Source: Gordionus sp. m RMFG-2023 (lineage: Eukaryota > Nematomorpha > Gordioida > Chordodea > Parachordodidae). From it: a stretch of DNA of 64,000 nt. The notes under the pieces were generated by a model that made no database searches, was not told the DNA's origin, and saw only the letters and a list, made by a program, of their open reading frames with translations. Location of the stretch: NCBI RefSeq assembly GCF_954871325.1, contig NC_088775.1:13927561-13991560 (forward strand). The letters are read 5' to 3'. This document shows, piece after piece, positions 11,299 through 23,930 of the stretch; positions within the stretch are counted from its first letter, which is position 1, and each line of letters opens with the position of its first letter. A program made the position numbers and the translations under genes.

Positions 11299-12915
11299 TC
11301 GAAAATAGTTGTAAAAAAAATGTCGAAATTTTAAACGTTTGTATGTATAAATTTTTGATGGACGAAAATTTTGGGTGGAGATTCATATATATATTTTCTT
11401 TGACATTATATATCATAGTATCAAGCAAAGAATTTAAACGAAAAAAAAAATTCGAGTCATAATAAACATTGCAAATATTTTAAATTAAATTTTAGTCTTG
11501 GATGTAATTCTAAGATATCATATCAGTTCTTGTCCTTTTAAATGATTACTTGTCCCCCAAAATCATTTGCTGCAAAACGATTTTATTCAATTTAAACATA
11601 TTAATAGGGTTAATCAACCCGATTTTGTCAAATCTTGAGGCTTACATAATATTATTTTGGCTAAAATCTTAATCGGATCGTTTTTAAAAATCGACCCAAA
11701 TCAGGCTTCTTAACAACCTTATATATTACATAATATTTAGCTAAACCATAAGTAATGATATAAAATATAGTTAATTATACCAGGTTAATCGTATTGTCGA
11801 AAAACGTATTGCTAAAGTTGACAAGTAACAGCAAAGAGGTCTCATCTCCCTTGTTGTATGAATTGTAGTTGGAGATATCCTTCTCAGTTAAAAACTCTAT
11901 TTTCTAATTTAAATATTTAAAATAATTTTATATAATGAATAATGATGGTAACAAATAATTTTTCATTTTAAAATATTGGATTCAGGCAATATTAATTATC
12001 AGATCTGATCTGAAAATAAAAATGGTAAATAGATACATTTACAAATTTGATAAAATGCTAATAATGGATCATATATATTTTTAAATACTAATTAGTATTA
12101 AAATAGATCAAAAGTACTAGAGGCCAAACTTGCTAGCCCAAACTGGCTTATAGAGATTTTTATATTCGGTAAAACCTGTAATAATTCTTATGAAGTAAAA
12201 CAACAAAAATTTGCCTAATAATTAGCTTTAAAAAATTATACCAAATTTTGGCCAGGTTTATAAAAATATTTTGTACAACTATTTTTTTGGTCAGGCCATA
12301 CAGATCTCTAAATATTAAAACATGTGAATTGAATTATATTTAAAAGAACTAATGAAAATAAGGGGATTTGAGATTAATGTTAAATTATTTCAATTCATTG
12401 ACATGTAAACCAAAAATAATAGATGATTGTCTACTATTCTTGATTGATCAGTGATGATAATATTATATTACAAACATTTTTAAAAATGTAACCACACCTA
12501 TGTGGCCACATTAGGAGGCTAAACTGTAATCTTAAGAAAATTATTATAATTTTTTGAGGGTTTAAGAGTAAAATAAAATAACCAAATTATTTTTGAAAGA
12601 AACTACAAAAAGTTTCTAATGAAATTATAGATTATCTTCCTTTTTGTTCCTATAACTTCATCAGATTTTAAAGAATAAAATGTAAATCAGTTAATATTTT
12701 TAAAATTTTAACTAACTTTCTCAGCATGATTTTGAAGCCATTTTAAAACATCAAATGGTTTATTTGTTTCAATCAATAACTATTATTTAATTTTAATATT
12801 ATAATATAATAAAAACAAATTACTTCTTGTTTTTTATAGGAATCAAAAAATATAAAAAATGTCTTATTGATATAACCAGGATATATTTTATTTTGTAGCT
12901 TAAAATTTGTGCTCA
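11299..12915. other. AT-rich gene-free DNA with MITE remnants
   Basis: It contains a badly eroded family-C copy (about 11,600-11,735; GGCTTACATAATATTATTTTGG and GGCTTCTTAACAACC) and a possible family-B relic (about 12,118-12,310, ending GGCCATACAGATCTCTA, without a matching duplication). No genes are seen. Confidence 0.45.
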
Positions 12916-12919
12916 ACCC

Positions 12920-13620
12920 AAATCCAATGGTATTTAATGCCTCTCCTGATATGATGATAAATTATTTTATAATATTAATCTATTTTCTAACCTTTTGATT
13001 TATATTTTAATATTTCATGTAAGAAATCATCAAAATAAGTTTCTTTAAATGAAGGAGAGTGATATATTAAGGTATACTAAAAAAATTTATTATATTAGAG
13101 TGTAAAGTCTTGAATAACTTGATAATATGAATTTAATATTTGTATATCATTTATATTACGAATATGAATAAAAGGTTCATATAATATATTATGTAAATAT
13201 TGATTTAAATATTTGATATTTTGAGAGCCTTGATAATGAATAGTTGGATAATTGCCATAAAATAAGTAATATGATGGAATATTTTCTAATTCTTTAAATA
13301 TTTTATTATAATCATATTCACTTGAATATTTTAAAGTGGAGAAATGTATCTATATTTATGAAATAATTTTTTGCTTTTATAAGTATTTACTTTGTAATTG
13401 TGTAGAAGCTTGAGCTTCTTTAAATTTTTCAATTGTAATTTTGAATTATATTCCCAATTTGTGTATATTAAGCAAAATGTTATATCATAATTTTTATATG
13501 AATTAAAAACAATAGAATTTGATGAGGCAACTATGATGATATTCCAACAATATCTAAATAAAAAGATTGATTCATTAGAATTTATATTAAATCATATTTA
13601 CATCAAACAAATGATAATGC
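12920..13620 (-). pseudogene. Unrecognised AT-rich coding relic
   Basis: The minus strand has several consecutive protein-like stretches in different frames over about 700 bp. They include SNSIVFNSYKNYDITFCLIY with TNWEYNSKL, then ELENIPSYYLFYGNYPTIHY followed by QGSQNIKYLNQYLHNILYEP, PFIHIRNINDIQILNSYYQV, and HSPSFKETYFDDFLHEILKY. The longest run is about 77 codons without an ATG. Composition is Asn, Tyr and Ile-rich, as expected for AT-rich coding DNA, yet the pattern of hydrophobic and polar residues looks protein-like. It appears to be a decayed gene, not an active one. I do not recognise the family, and chance is not excluded. Confidence 0.4.
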
Positions 13621-13834
13621 ATGATTTAACTAGGGCTAAAAGCATTAGAATAATAACTGAGCAAGGTTGGACGCTTTATTAAAATTAGACGCATCAAAAT
13701 AATCTGAGAATAAATTCAAATAGCGAAGCCGTACGTGTAAAAAAATTGGTATGGTGCTATAACATTTAATATAAAAGTTTTGCAATATTTGCGAAAAAAT
13801 AACTAAAATGTCACTTACAAAATTGCCTTGAGAT

Positions 13835-15570
13835 CAGTGGCGTCGCTAAGGGAGGCGCGCAAGGGCTCGAGCCCCCTGAAAAATTTAAATAGCCCCCTGA
13901 AGCAAAAAAAATTTTTTTTAATGGCTTCTTAATATCCCCTTGAACTAAAAATAAATTTTTTTTGATTACCCACTGGATTTCTTTTATAATTTAGAAATTA
14001 ATAAGACTATTTAAATTTTTATTAAATGAATATTATTTTAATTATTAGATTAGATTTATACATATAAATTATATTTTCATTATGTCAGCTTGCAATCAAA
14101 TTCTGTATAAAAATATAATATCAATAACTCAGTAAATTTTAATTTAGCTTTAACACTTGAAGTTTAATTGACTTTTATTATTTAAATTATTATTTAGCTC
14201 TAATTAAATAAATATAATCATATATTATTTGAAAATTAACAAATTTAATATTGTAATTAGCTGAGTTCAAAATGACTAATCAACTGTATATTTATTTTGA
14301 AATTTTATTATTATACCTTAAAAATAATTTCAAGGTCCTAATAAGCATAAGAGATTTCTTTATAAAAAGTAAGTAGACATATAGCCTCTACTATATACAG
14401 TTGTTTATAAAATATTTGATATAATGCCACTTTTATAGACGTATTTGACAGTTATATAATATATTACAGTTAATATTATAATAAATTTTACTAATAAATA
14501 TAATAACGAATTGCAAAGTTTTTAACGCCATCTATTTAGTTAAAAAAAGGTTTTTAAAATAAACATTTTATTATTCATCCTGCAATAGATGTAATAAATT
14601 TTATAACTTTTCTTCTCTTTACGTGTTTTTAGGAAATTTTTTTCTTTTTCGAAAAACAGTCTTGAGTTAAATTTTTAATACAAGTATATTTTTGATATTA
14701 TTACAAACTTATTATTTTAAGATATAATATACCAAGGTGGTGCGTCATATATAAAATCTTAATTGTTTCATCATATCATTCTGGTCCTAATTTTATAGTT
14801 AATAAATGTTTCATTTCTAATATGGCATTGCTGTGTAAATAACTCCAGGCTTCAATATATTTGTTTTATTTTATCAATTTATCCAACATAATAAATTCTG
14901 ATATTAGTTTACATCGTGAGTGTCATGGCTATTAATGCAAATTAACCAGCATCTATTATTTGTGTTGCTATGTAATTTAAGATTATTACTATAACGGCTG
15001 AGAGCATATAATTGCATATGTTAGATAAACAATAATGGTCAACTTTGTAGTCGTTTATATATCATTTAAAATGGAAGATAATCTTTTAGAAAAATATCTC
15101 ACAATAATTTTCTCGATTACTTATCTAGCTTCCATAATGTCATCTAAGAGGAAGCTATAACCACCATATAGTTTTATGATTTAGATTGGTCGTTTATACT
15201 CTCTTCTACAAAAATTGTTGATTTGGTCTATAAATTTTTCCTTATTAGTCCACTCTATAAAACATTGTCTAAAATGGTTACAGAGAATTATACTAGTTTG
15301 ATAACCTTTTGTGAATGTAAGTTGCTAAGAATTATATTATTGAGTTATGATTTTTTATATGCCAGTTTATTTTGTATGCATAATATAATAAATGACAAAA
15401 TATGAAAATCAGAATAATTGTTCAGAGTTAACAAATTTTAAAAAAGTATAATATATTAATATAAAACCCGGCCGAAGGCCCGCAAATTGGGGGGAATGAG
15501 GGGCGAAACCCCCCATAAACCTTTTTTTTAGTTGGAACCCCTGAGATTGTGAAGGCTAGTGACGCCCTTG
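13835..15570. mobile_element. hAT-type non-autonomous element D, perfect TSD
   Basis: A 1,736-bp element. The left end is CAGTGGCGTCGCTAAGGGAG; the right end, read inward, is CAAGGGCGTCACTAGCC. Both flanks are CTTGAGAT, a perfect 8-bp duplication. The interior is AT-rich, with GC-rich pockets just inside each end (GAGCCCCCTG at the left; GGGGGGAATGAGGGGCGAAA on the right). No transposase is detectable, so it must use a source in trans. A second, inverted and heavily interrupted copy lies at 18,465-27,425. Confidence 0.92.
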
Positions 15571-16002
15571 CTTGAGATATAGCTTTAATTTGGGGGATTA
15601 CATTTTTCTTGTTAGTTTTTTTTTTACTATTTTTATAAACTTTTATTTTCACTTCTTTACTTTTTATTTTGTTTATCACCTTTTATTTTACGGATTAAAA
15701 TTAAATTATGATTATTGGATAAATTAAGATTATTAAAAAAGAATTATTTTATTAATTATGACTTTTATATTTATATATAAGAATTTCTTACAAGTGTTAC
15801 TCTAATCTGCTTTTACAAATATTATCTAATTATTAATTTACAAATAAATCTTAAAAAAAAAATATAATTTTCTTATAAGAATTAAAATTTAACCTAATTG
15901 CTCTAATCTTAATTAATCATAATTTATTCTAACGTCTCCCACATTTTTAAAAAAATTTTTTCGGAATCAAATTAATATAATAAAATGGAGAATTAATTCA
16001 CA
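15571..16002. other. AT-rich gene-free DNA
   Basis: AT-rich spacer between element D and the LINE endonuclease fragment. No feature is seen. Confidence 0.4.
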
Positions 16003-16400
16003 AGCACGTTGCGAATTGCTTCCTTTAATATAAATGGAATGAAAAACAAATTAGCAATTCTCTGTAGGAAGTTTGAAGCAAAGAAAGTAGACCTTATAGG
16101 TATTCAAGAAACCCACTGTCAAGGAAATAACAATGCTAACTTAAATGATTATAAAATATTTATCTCGGGCACCACCTCCAAGCCAACAGTTCATGTGTGA
16201 TAGCACTCTTAATAAATAAACGAATTCAATATTTCATCATCAAATTTGTATCAATCGCTGAAAGATTTGATTTTTTCTATTTGAATAAAAAATTTAGGCC
16301 CACAATATTAGCAAATTTCTATGCCCCACCTAATAGAAATGAAAGATTAGGCTTCATCAATATGATGATAAATATGATTCACTCCCTACAACGTAGATAA
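16003..16400 (+). pseudogene. LINE apurinic endonuclease N-terminal fragment
   Basis: The first ~130 residues of an L1/Tad-type endonuclease. RIASFNINGM carries the first conserved Asn, VDLIGIQETHCQG carries the catalytic Glu in the LQETH block, and ILANFYAPPN is the Tyr-Pro-Asn block. The frame changes once near 16,197, leaving two overlapping pieces (from 16,009 and from 16,197). The remainder of the endonuclease and any reverse transcriptase are absent, so this is a fragment. It is a different LINE type from that at 1-2,593, which has the Gly-Glu-Arg-rich C-terminal form. Confidence 0.85.
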
Positions 16401-17841
16401 AATATATTAATTTTAGGCCATCTAAATAAAATATTTGTAAAGAAGCCGAATATATTAGTAGAAGTTGTTGTATCTGTCAATTTGTATTTGACTTTTTATC
16501 AATATATTTTATAGAATAAATATCATCGGTGCCGCGTTTTAAAACTATATGATTGATACTTTGAGAAAATGGAACAATACTTTGAAAAACTACTATACAG
16601 AGCCAAAATAAAAAAGTAAAAGAATTATGTATGAGATATGATTAAGAAAAGGTAGAGAAAATTAATAGATGGGAAGGATAAAGGAAAGAGAAGAAAAAAG
16701 AGAGGTTTAAATGTAATATGTTGTGAAAATAAAAATTTGGGTAATTTAAAAACTAATTAAGTTAATTAGTTTTTAAATAAAAAAATATATTAATCGAATT
16801 AAATTAGGTGACAAAATATATATATTTGTAAATTAATTGAATTGGTTAAAAATCAGAAATTTATTCGAATTTATAAAAAAGAATGTTGAAAATATTGACA
16901 GAAAATGAAGAATGAAATATAAAAATAATATGTTAAAATGAAAGTATGTTAAGTCCCAGATATGAAATTTAGATGAAGAATAATTAGAAGGTTGAGGTTA
17001 AGCACATAATGCAAATCAGCTGGAGACGCGATTAACGCCATATTAATTTCTGCTTAGTAAAATCTGTATAAAAAATATGTAAAACTAAGGCAATGATTCT
17101 AAATAAAATATTTTATCAATTATTCCAAAGCTATTCTTATATATTTACCAGAAATTCAAAATATCAATTTTTAGCTCTAGCGCTAAAAGAATACCTTTTG
17201 CAACTAGGCTATTAAAAACTTGAACTACAAGTTTAAGCCATAAAAAAAATATTTTATAAGTTTAATTCTTTTTAGTGTACATTCATTTTCTGCTTATGTT
17301 ACTCAATATGAGACCGGCCAATTTTATTCGCAGCTCTTAGTCCTTCCTTTTCCTGTGAATCATGAGGATTTGTTATACATTTCTAATTTATTACCTATTT
17401 ATATAAAATAAACTACCTTTAGGAAATACTTTAAAAGTAATTACTGCTCCAGTATTATCATCGGATAAAATTTCACCGAGCAGATTTCTAAGTAGCTTCA
17501 TTTATATTTCATCTATTTTCTCTCTCAAGAAAAGCCTTTATCTTTTTTCATAACTTTTGATATATATCTCTCGACAAATCGCTTTCCTTTTTAAGGATGA
17601 TATATTTGTGTCATATATATGATTATCTCGATATTTGAAAAATTTAGGGTCATTATTATTAGATCTTGCATCTCCATTGTTATTTACAGTTGATAAAAAT
17701 GTTTATATGGAGAAGTTTTTTAACTTAGTATATCCTATTAATATTATTTAAAGGTATTCATTCAGGTTAATGATTCATTAATTTTTAGTTAGAACTCTTA
17801 TTAATTTTCATCGTTAATGCATAAAATTAACTAAAAAAAAT
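16401..17841. other. AT-rich gene-free DNA
   Basis: No recognisable coding sequence or paired repeats. A purine-rich patch lies near 16,610-16,700. Confidence 0.4.
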
Positions 17842-18033
17842 GTTAAAAGTTGGTTAAGAAAGTCGAAATATGGCGAAGAAAAGATTTGGATAGCAGTGGC
17901 AAATTATAATGATAGCCTAAAATGGGAAGAATTGTCCCCGGTGGAAAAGTTTTTGGGCCGTAGAACTCGCATTCAGTTAGATTTCTTAAATAAAGAGATA
18001 ACTCGAGAGGTGGATTCGAAAGATAATCCATCC
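17842..18033 (+). pseudogene. Ty3/Gypsy-like integrase C-terminal fragment (fossil)
   Basis: A plus-strand stretch of about 63 codons reads VKSWLRKSKYGEEKIWIAVA, ends in SPVEKFLGRRTRIQLDFLNK, and resembles the segment after the integrase catalytic core, where SPxExxFGRxxR-type motifs occur. The rest of the element is not seen. It is an old, isolated fragment. Family membership is inferred from this one motif. Confidence 0.45.
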
Positions 18034-18464
18034 TAATATGTGGTTGATTAGGTCTGGGCTAGAATTATACTGGGGTACCCGAAAAAGGGAATCAGGAGTG
18101 CTTGTAGAAAACATTGGGCATAAATTAGTGAGTGAAGTTTGTGGACGGAAAGGAAGGAGTTAGATACTTGGAACAAATACAAAAAAGGGTAGAGTGTGAA
18201 AGATTAAGATCAAGCCATGATACGGTGAGAAGAGATGGATTAATACCTTAGTAATTTTTTGGGGTTAAAGCTCATATTTAAAAAAATATTTAATATAAAT
18301 GATGAAATGAAAAGGGCTGAAAAGGAAATGCAGTTCCTTAATAATTTTCCATGAAAGTAAAGTTTATGTTGGATAATTGTTAAAGAAAAATTATGAGAAT
18401 AATTAGAGACTAGTAGAATTATGTTCTATTAGCGGCAATTCTTTGGTAAAGTTCTGCCTAATGT
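18034..18464 (+). other. Coding-like remnant following the integrase fragment
   Basis: About 200 bases are less AT-rich than the flanks and contain protein-like stretches such as RSGLELYWGTRKRESGVLVE and YLEQIQKRVECERLRSSHDT in different frames. It probably belongs to the same relic as the preceding fragment. From about 18,250 to 18,464 the DNA is AT-rich with nothing evident. Confidence 0.3.
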
Positions 18465-18749
18465 CAAAACCATTTATTACTTTTTTAAAATTTGCTATCT
18501 CTGAACAAATCCTGAATTTCATATTTTGTCATTTATTATATTATGAATACAAAACAAACTAACATATAAATAATTAAAACAATACAAGACATTTATAAAT
18601 CTTTTTAATGCAAAATCTATTCATTATAATATAAAATATTTTCGATTGTTGATATAAAAAAATTTTACGTCTAAAAATGATAAAAAAAAGGTTAATTAAT
18701 TCATACATATGCCTCATTTGATAATAGTTTTTTCAACCACATAATATAA

Positions 18750-19161
18750 TGTCACAACGACAAGATTGTCATTGTGCATCAAAACCTAAATATAAAAATA
18801 GAAAACAAATATATATATATATAAAAGGAAATTAATAATAATTAGGAATTACGAAATCATAAAATCAACTTTAATTCTTTATTCAAAATTATAATAGTAA
18901 AAATCATAAAAAAATAAAATTAAATTAAATAAAATTAAAAAAATTAATAATTTAAAAAAAAACAAAGATTTTTTATATCGTAAAAATTTGCCTTTTTAAA
19001 CTCTTTTCAATCTTCTTATAACTAATCATAACTATTCAAATATAATCTTTTTATCACGCGTTATAACAATAAATCCACAAAAATTCTTTATGCAAATTAC
19101 ATATAAAGTACAACAAAATCCAAAAGAAATCTTTATGCAAATTAATTCTAAATTCACAACA
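18750..19161 (-). repeat. LTR (3' LTR in element orientation)
   Basis: Left terminal repeat of the LTR element at 18,750-21,505. TG...CA ends, with a TATAA duplication immediately outside at 18,745-18,749. Confidence 0.92.
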
Positions 19162-21092
19162 CCTCCCTACTTAAATTAGACCCAACATTCTGCGAATGAT
19201 CAATCTTCTTTCGATCTCGACTTATTCTTCTTAATTTTTGCTGTCTTCTAAGTTCTAACGAAGGCTTTGTCGCTTGAAATTTTTGAATTCTTTCTGTCGC
19301 TTGTCACCCTGGGAAATGATCAGCTTTTTATCTCTGTAGGCCACTGACGAACTTGATAAAGGCTTGTTTTCCACGATCCACGCTTGATGAACGATTACCG
19401 ATGCCATCCAGTTTCATCGTAGGTTGTTTTCTATCATTCTCTTGTAATCCACGATTAGCTTTTTATCTCGATAAACGATTGGCCTGCGATAAACGATGGT
19501 TTTCACGAATTCTTGTTCCTATGATTGTCGATTTCCGTATCTTAGACTCAAGTCTCGATAATAATTGGCTATTATTGATCCGCGATTAACTATTGTAGCA
19601 TAACGTCTTGACCCTCCTTTCTATCAATTTGCTTGTTTTCCCCCTTTCTCTTGTAATTGATTGGTTGTTGCCTCTAATTCTTGTAATCGTATCTATCTTT
19701 CGGGTCTTCTACGACAGTTTGCCCTTGCTGAGATATCGGGTAATCACATCTAATCTACTTCTACCTAACATAATCTATTTACATATCTACATTTATCTCC
19801 TCTAAACTAATTCTGCCTTTAATAAATGGCGTAAATTATACTAAATCTTAAATTTTATAATACGTAGCAAAATATAATAAATTATATAAATATATCACAT
19901 TCTATCACCCCTCTCCCCTTAATGAAGCCTAGACCCATATTTTCATTGAACAATTTACTTGTACTCATCCTTTAGCTATTGATCTCATTCAGCCATGTCT
20001 AAATTTATATCTAAAAATCCTATTCTAAAATATATATCAAAACCTATCTTTTTAAAAAAATTATCATTGTGTATTTATTTCCTCATGTACTCTTTGACAC
20101 TCAGTCTTTAAAAAAAACTGCTGAAATATATAAATCTCTTTTCATACATACGTTGTTGAGAAATCAATGACCTAATCATAAAAGCTTTCATACTTACGTT
20201 TATGAACAACCTCTTAATTCTAATCACTATGGTTTTCACCCCACGTCTTTGAAGAACTTATGAAATCTAATCATTATAATTTTTCGCACAACCGTTGTTG
20301 AAAACTGATATGTATATTTCTAAAGCATGTTTTTCCTTTTGTATTATTAGAATAATATTGTATGATTCTTCTTAAATCTTATTCATGATTCAAAATAAAA
20401 ATCCGATCTCAAATTGAGCTCTATTGCGGCATAAATTTTCTAATGACGAAAAGCCGATTCTCTCTATGAAGATTTTTTGGTTAATCTACAACCTAATATA
20501 CTAATTCACATTAATCCTTGAGGCTGTTTTATCTCTCGCAGCCCTTAAAATAAAAGTTAAACGTAAATCTTCAATAAGAATTTAATCAACTATTTCCTAA
20601 CAATAAAGTTATATTCTAATCTTATTCACCGAATTTTTTAATTATTATATCTCAGCAACCTATTAGTTAAATATTAACTTTCGCAATTTATGTTTCTATT
20701 TCTTTGTCAAAGTTATTTCTAGTGATCACTTGATAATGATTCTAAAATCTAAAATATCATAGTCTTTATTAGTTTCAAAATTCCATTGGTTTTTAGTTTA
20801 TCAGTAACTTCTAAATATAAAATTCCTAATTATCACCTTTAAATAACTAAACACAATTATCTCTATCTACTATGAATGTTACCTTTGTCTTTAATTTTAG
20901 ATTTTATATTCCTACATAAACATAATCTTAACAACATAATTTTTCCTTTTCATCTTTATTTACATATTTTTCTTACGTTCTTCTGGAATTTTTTTTTTGT
21001 ATTAGAATACAGTTTGACACATCTCCTTGTTGTCCCACCGGTCACAGACTGAAGGTTGTAAAGGGTCGGTCTCCTCCGCTCTCCAACACCAT

Positions 21093-21505
21093 TGTCACAA
21101 CGACAAGATTGTCATTGTGCATCAAAACCTAAATATAAAAATAGAAAACAAATATATATATATATAAAAGGAAATTAATAATAATTAGGAATTACGAAAT
21201 CATAAAATCAACTTTAATTCTTTATTCAAAATTATAATAGTAAAAATCATAAAAAAATAAAATTAAATTAAATAAAATTAAAAAAATTAATAATTTAAAA
21301 AAAAACAAAGATTTTTTATATCGTAAAAATTTGCCTTTTTATACTCTTTTCAATCTTCTTATAACTAATCATAACTATTCAAATATAATCTTTTTATCAC
21401 GCGTTATAACAATAAATCCACAAAAATTCTTTATGCAAATTACATATAAAGTACAACAAAATCCAAAAGAAATCTTTATGCAAATTAATTCTAAAATTCA
21501 CAACA
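21093..21505 (-). repeat. LTR (5' LTR in element orientation)
   Basis: Right terminal repeat, nearly identical to 18,750-19,161, with the TATAA duplication at 21,506-21,510. Confidence 0.92.
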
Positions 21506-22570
21506 TATAATATAATTCTTAGCAACTTACATTGACAAAAGGTCATGAAATTAATATAACGCTCTGTTACCATTTTAGACAATGTTTTATAGAATGGACT
21601 AATTAGGAAATAGGCTTTACCAAATCAATAATTCTTGAAGAAGAATATAAACGACCAATTCAAATCATAAACTATTAGAGCTTCCTCTTAGATGATAATA
21701 TGATGAATGGAAGCTAGATAAGTAATCGAGAAAATTATTGTAAGATATTAAATTTCTAAAAGAAAATCTTCCATTTTTAATGATATATAAAATACTACAC
21801 AGTTGACCATTATTGCTTATCTAAAATATGCAATCATGTGCTCTCAGCAGCTGTAGTAATAATCTTAAATTACATAGCCATATTAATAATAGATGCTGGT
21901 TAATTTGCAGTCAAAGCCATGACACTCACGATGGTAATGCATATCAGAATTTATTATGTTAAATAAATTGATAAAACAAAAACGCTAAAAATAATTAGAA
22001 GAAATTGTGCAAATATATAGAAGCCTTGAGTTATTTATACGGCAAGGATGCCATATTAGAAATGAAACATTTTCTAACTATAAAATAAGGACCAGAATGA
22101 TATGATGAAACACTAATAATTTATATATTATCGCACCACCTATAGTTGGTATATTATATCTTAAAATAATAGTAGTTTGTAATAATATAAAAAATATACT
22201 TGTATTAAAAATTTAACTCAAAACTGTTTTTCGAAAAAGAAAAAAATAGCATTCCTAAAAACACATAAGAAAAGAGATAAAAGATATCTGATTTATTACA
22301 TCCATTATGGGATGAATACATACGTCTGTAAAAGGGGTATTTTACCTAATATTTTATAAATAATTATATATAATAGAGGATTATAAACTATATGTCTACT
22401 TACTTTTATAAATAAATCTCTTATACTTATTTGGATTTGGACTTTTAAAATAATTTTAGGAAGAGACATGATAATTAAATTTAAAAATCAATAATATAGT
22501 TGATTAGTGATTTTGAATTCGGCTAATTACAATATTAAATTTGTTAATTTTCAATTAATAAATAATTAAT

Positions 22571-22960
22571 AGTAGAAAGCCCGTCAAAAATGACGGGGAA
22601 TGAGATTTTTATTCATTTTTTTATGATAGATGTCATGCCAGATCCAAGCTCACAATATTAGCGAGCATATAATTATTAAAAAGTTTATCCAGCCGAGCTC
22701 AACCCTTAATAATATGTTAAAGATATTCCCATGTCAGGTGCAAGCTAATATAAATTTTGAAGTTCCAAGCCCAGTCGTATCCAATATAATCTTGAAAATT
22801 TTTTCCCACCTCGGAGATAGTTAAATTTTTAATTGATTTATCATCACATGAAGGGGAATTATCTAATTTACCAATTAGTTTAAGATGTAAAAAAAAACAT
22901 GTGAATTCCGTATTAAGGGAAACTGGGAAGGCCTGGGCAAACCATTTATTAGAGAATCAT
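22571..22960 (-). repeat. Helitron 3'-terminal segment (hairpin end)
   Basis: Contains the 19-base hairpin CCCGTC...GACGGG at 22,580-22,598 and about 390 bp that recur in inverted orientation at 26,190-26,607. Confidence 0.75.
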
Positions 22961-23379
22961 GACAAATAAAATAAAAATAACCGACTCTTATACTTTTTGG
23001 TAATATGATCAATTATAATTATATATAAAAAATAAATTGTTGTTTTTCGGATAAATTTAATGTATGTCTTACATTTCCCAAATTATTTGTCTATATTTTA
23101 TGTCAAGTAAAAAAAATGCTATCTATTTAAATAACAAAAATGCCATTAAACACTAATGAAACTTATATGCAAATTATATATATATTTTTTAAGAAAATAT
23201 TTTTTATTGACATATAAATTTTGGCTAATTTTTTTTAAATAATGAGGAATAATTATTATGTTGTGTATTTGTTAAAATTAAGAGCAAATCCTTGTTGACA
23301 TTTTTATTTTTGATGGAAAAAGCGACAAAATAAATCTGGAAGGTTGTCTGGAAAGGAAATAATTAATGTACAATTTCAT

Positions 23380-23930
23380 ATCATTTAGGGTTGTAGATGG
23401 AAAGTAATGACGGATTACCGAAGTAGTGTACAAAACACAATACGTCCTGATAAGGATGAGTCATACGCCTATGCCTTGGGATACTGGTAAAAGAAGAACG
23501 CAAAATGATATTTCTGTTAATGTCGGCATTGGTAGCCCCCTCTAAAATAGAATCATGAACGACAATGTTAACTCAACCATAAAAAGGTAGTAAGAATTGT
23601 TATAAAGGCCACGACAGAACTACTGCATATTTTTCAATTAATAAATATGATGAAAATGGCCGTACTGCACATTCAAGTTTGAACATTCCTCTAAATAATC
23701 ATGAAAGTTTCTCAGAGATTTGGATAAAGTAATATTTATAATAACTCCTAGTGAAGTGAATGATAGTACGGAATTGAATGCTTATATTTGTTAAAAAATA
23801 GGCAGAGGTGGCATAGGGATTGTGGTAGTGGTGATAAATATCATTTGGAGGCAACTGGGTGAAAATAAAATAAACATAAATATAAAACATAAGATAAAAA
23901 AAATAAATAAACCTCCGGAGGAGTTAATTT
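23380..23930. other. Less AT-rich interior of the Helitron-like element
   Basis: A patch with higher GC (for example GGTGGCATAGGGATTGTGG and CCTCCGGAGGAG). Short protein-like frames occur but none is long or recognisable. It may be captured host sequence, since Helitrons often carry gene pieces; that is inference only. Confidence 0.25.

Larger units (their letters stand above)
18750..21505 (-). mobile_element. Young non-autonomous LTR element (TRIM/LARD-like)
   Basis: Two direct repeats of about 412 bp (18,750-19,161 and 21,093-21,505), each starting TGTCACAACG and ending TTCACAACA, enclose a 1.9-kb interior. They are about 99% identical by eye, so the insertion is recent. The flanking 5 bases are TATAA on both sides. 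Orientation is minus: a purine tract AAGTAGGGAGG abuts the left LTR (19,162-19,172), and a TGGTGTTGGAGAG sequence, plausible as a primer-binding site, abuts the right LTR. I see no gag or pol coding sequence in the interior. It looks structurally whole and would depend on proteins from another element. It interrupts the old copy of element D. Confidence 0.92.

Noticed and set aside
19353-19805. Two short plus-strand frames inside the LTR element
   Set aside because: They lie in the interior of a non-autonomous element, opposite to its orientation, share no motif with Gag or Pol, and use codons like random sequence.
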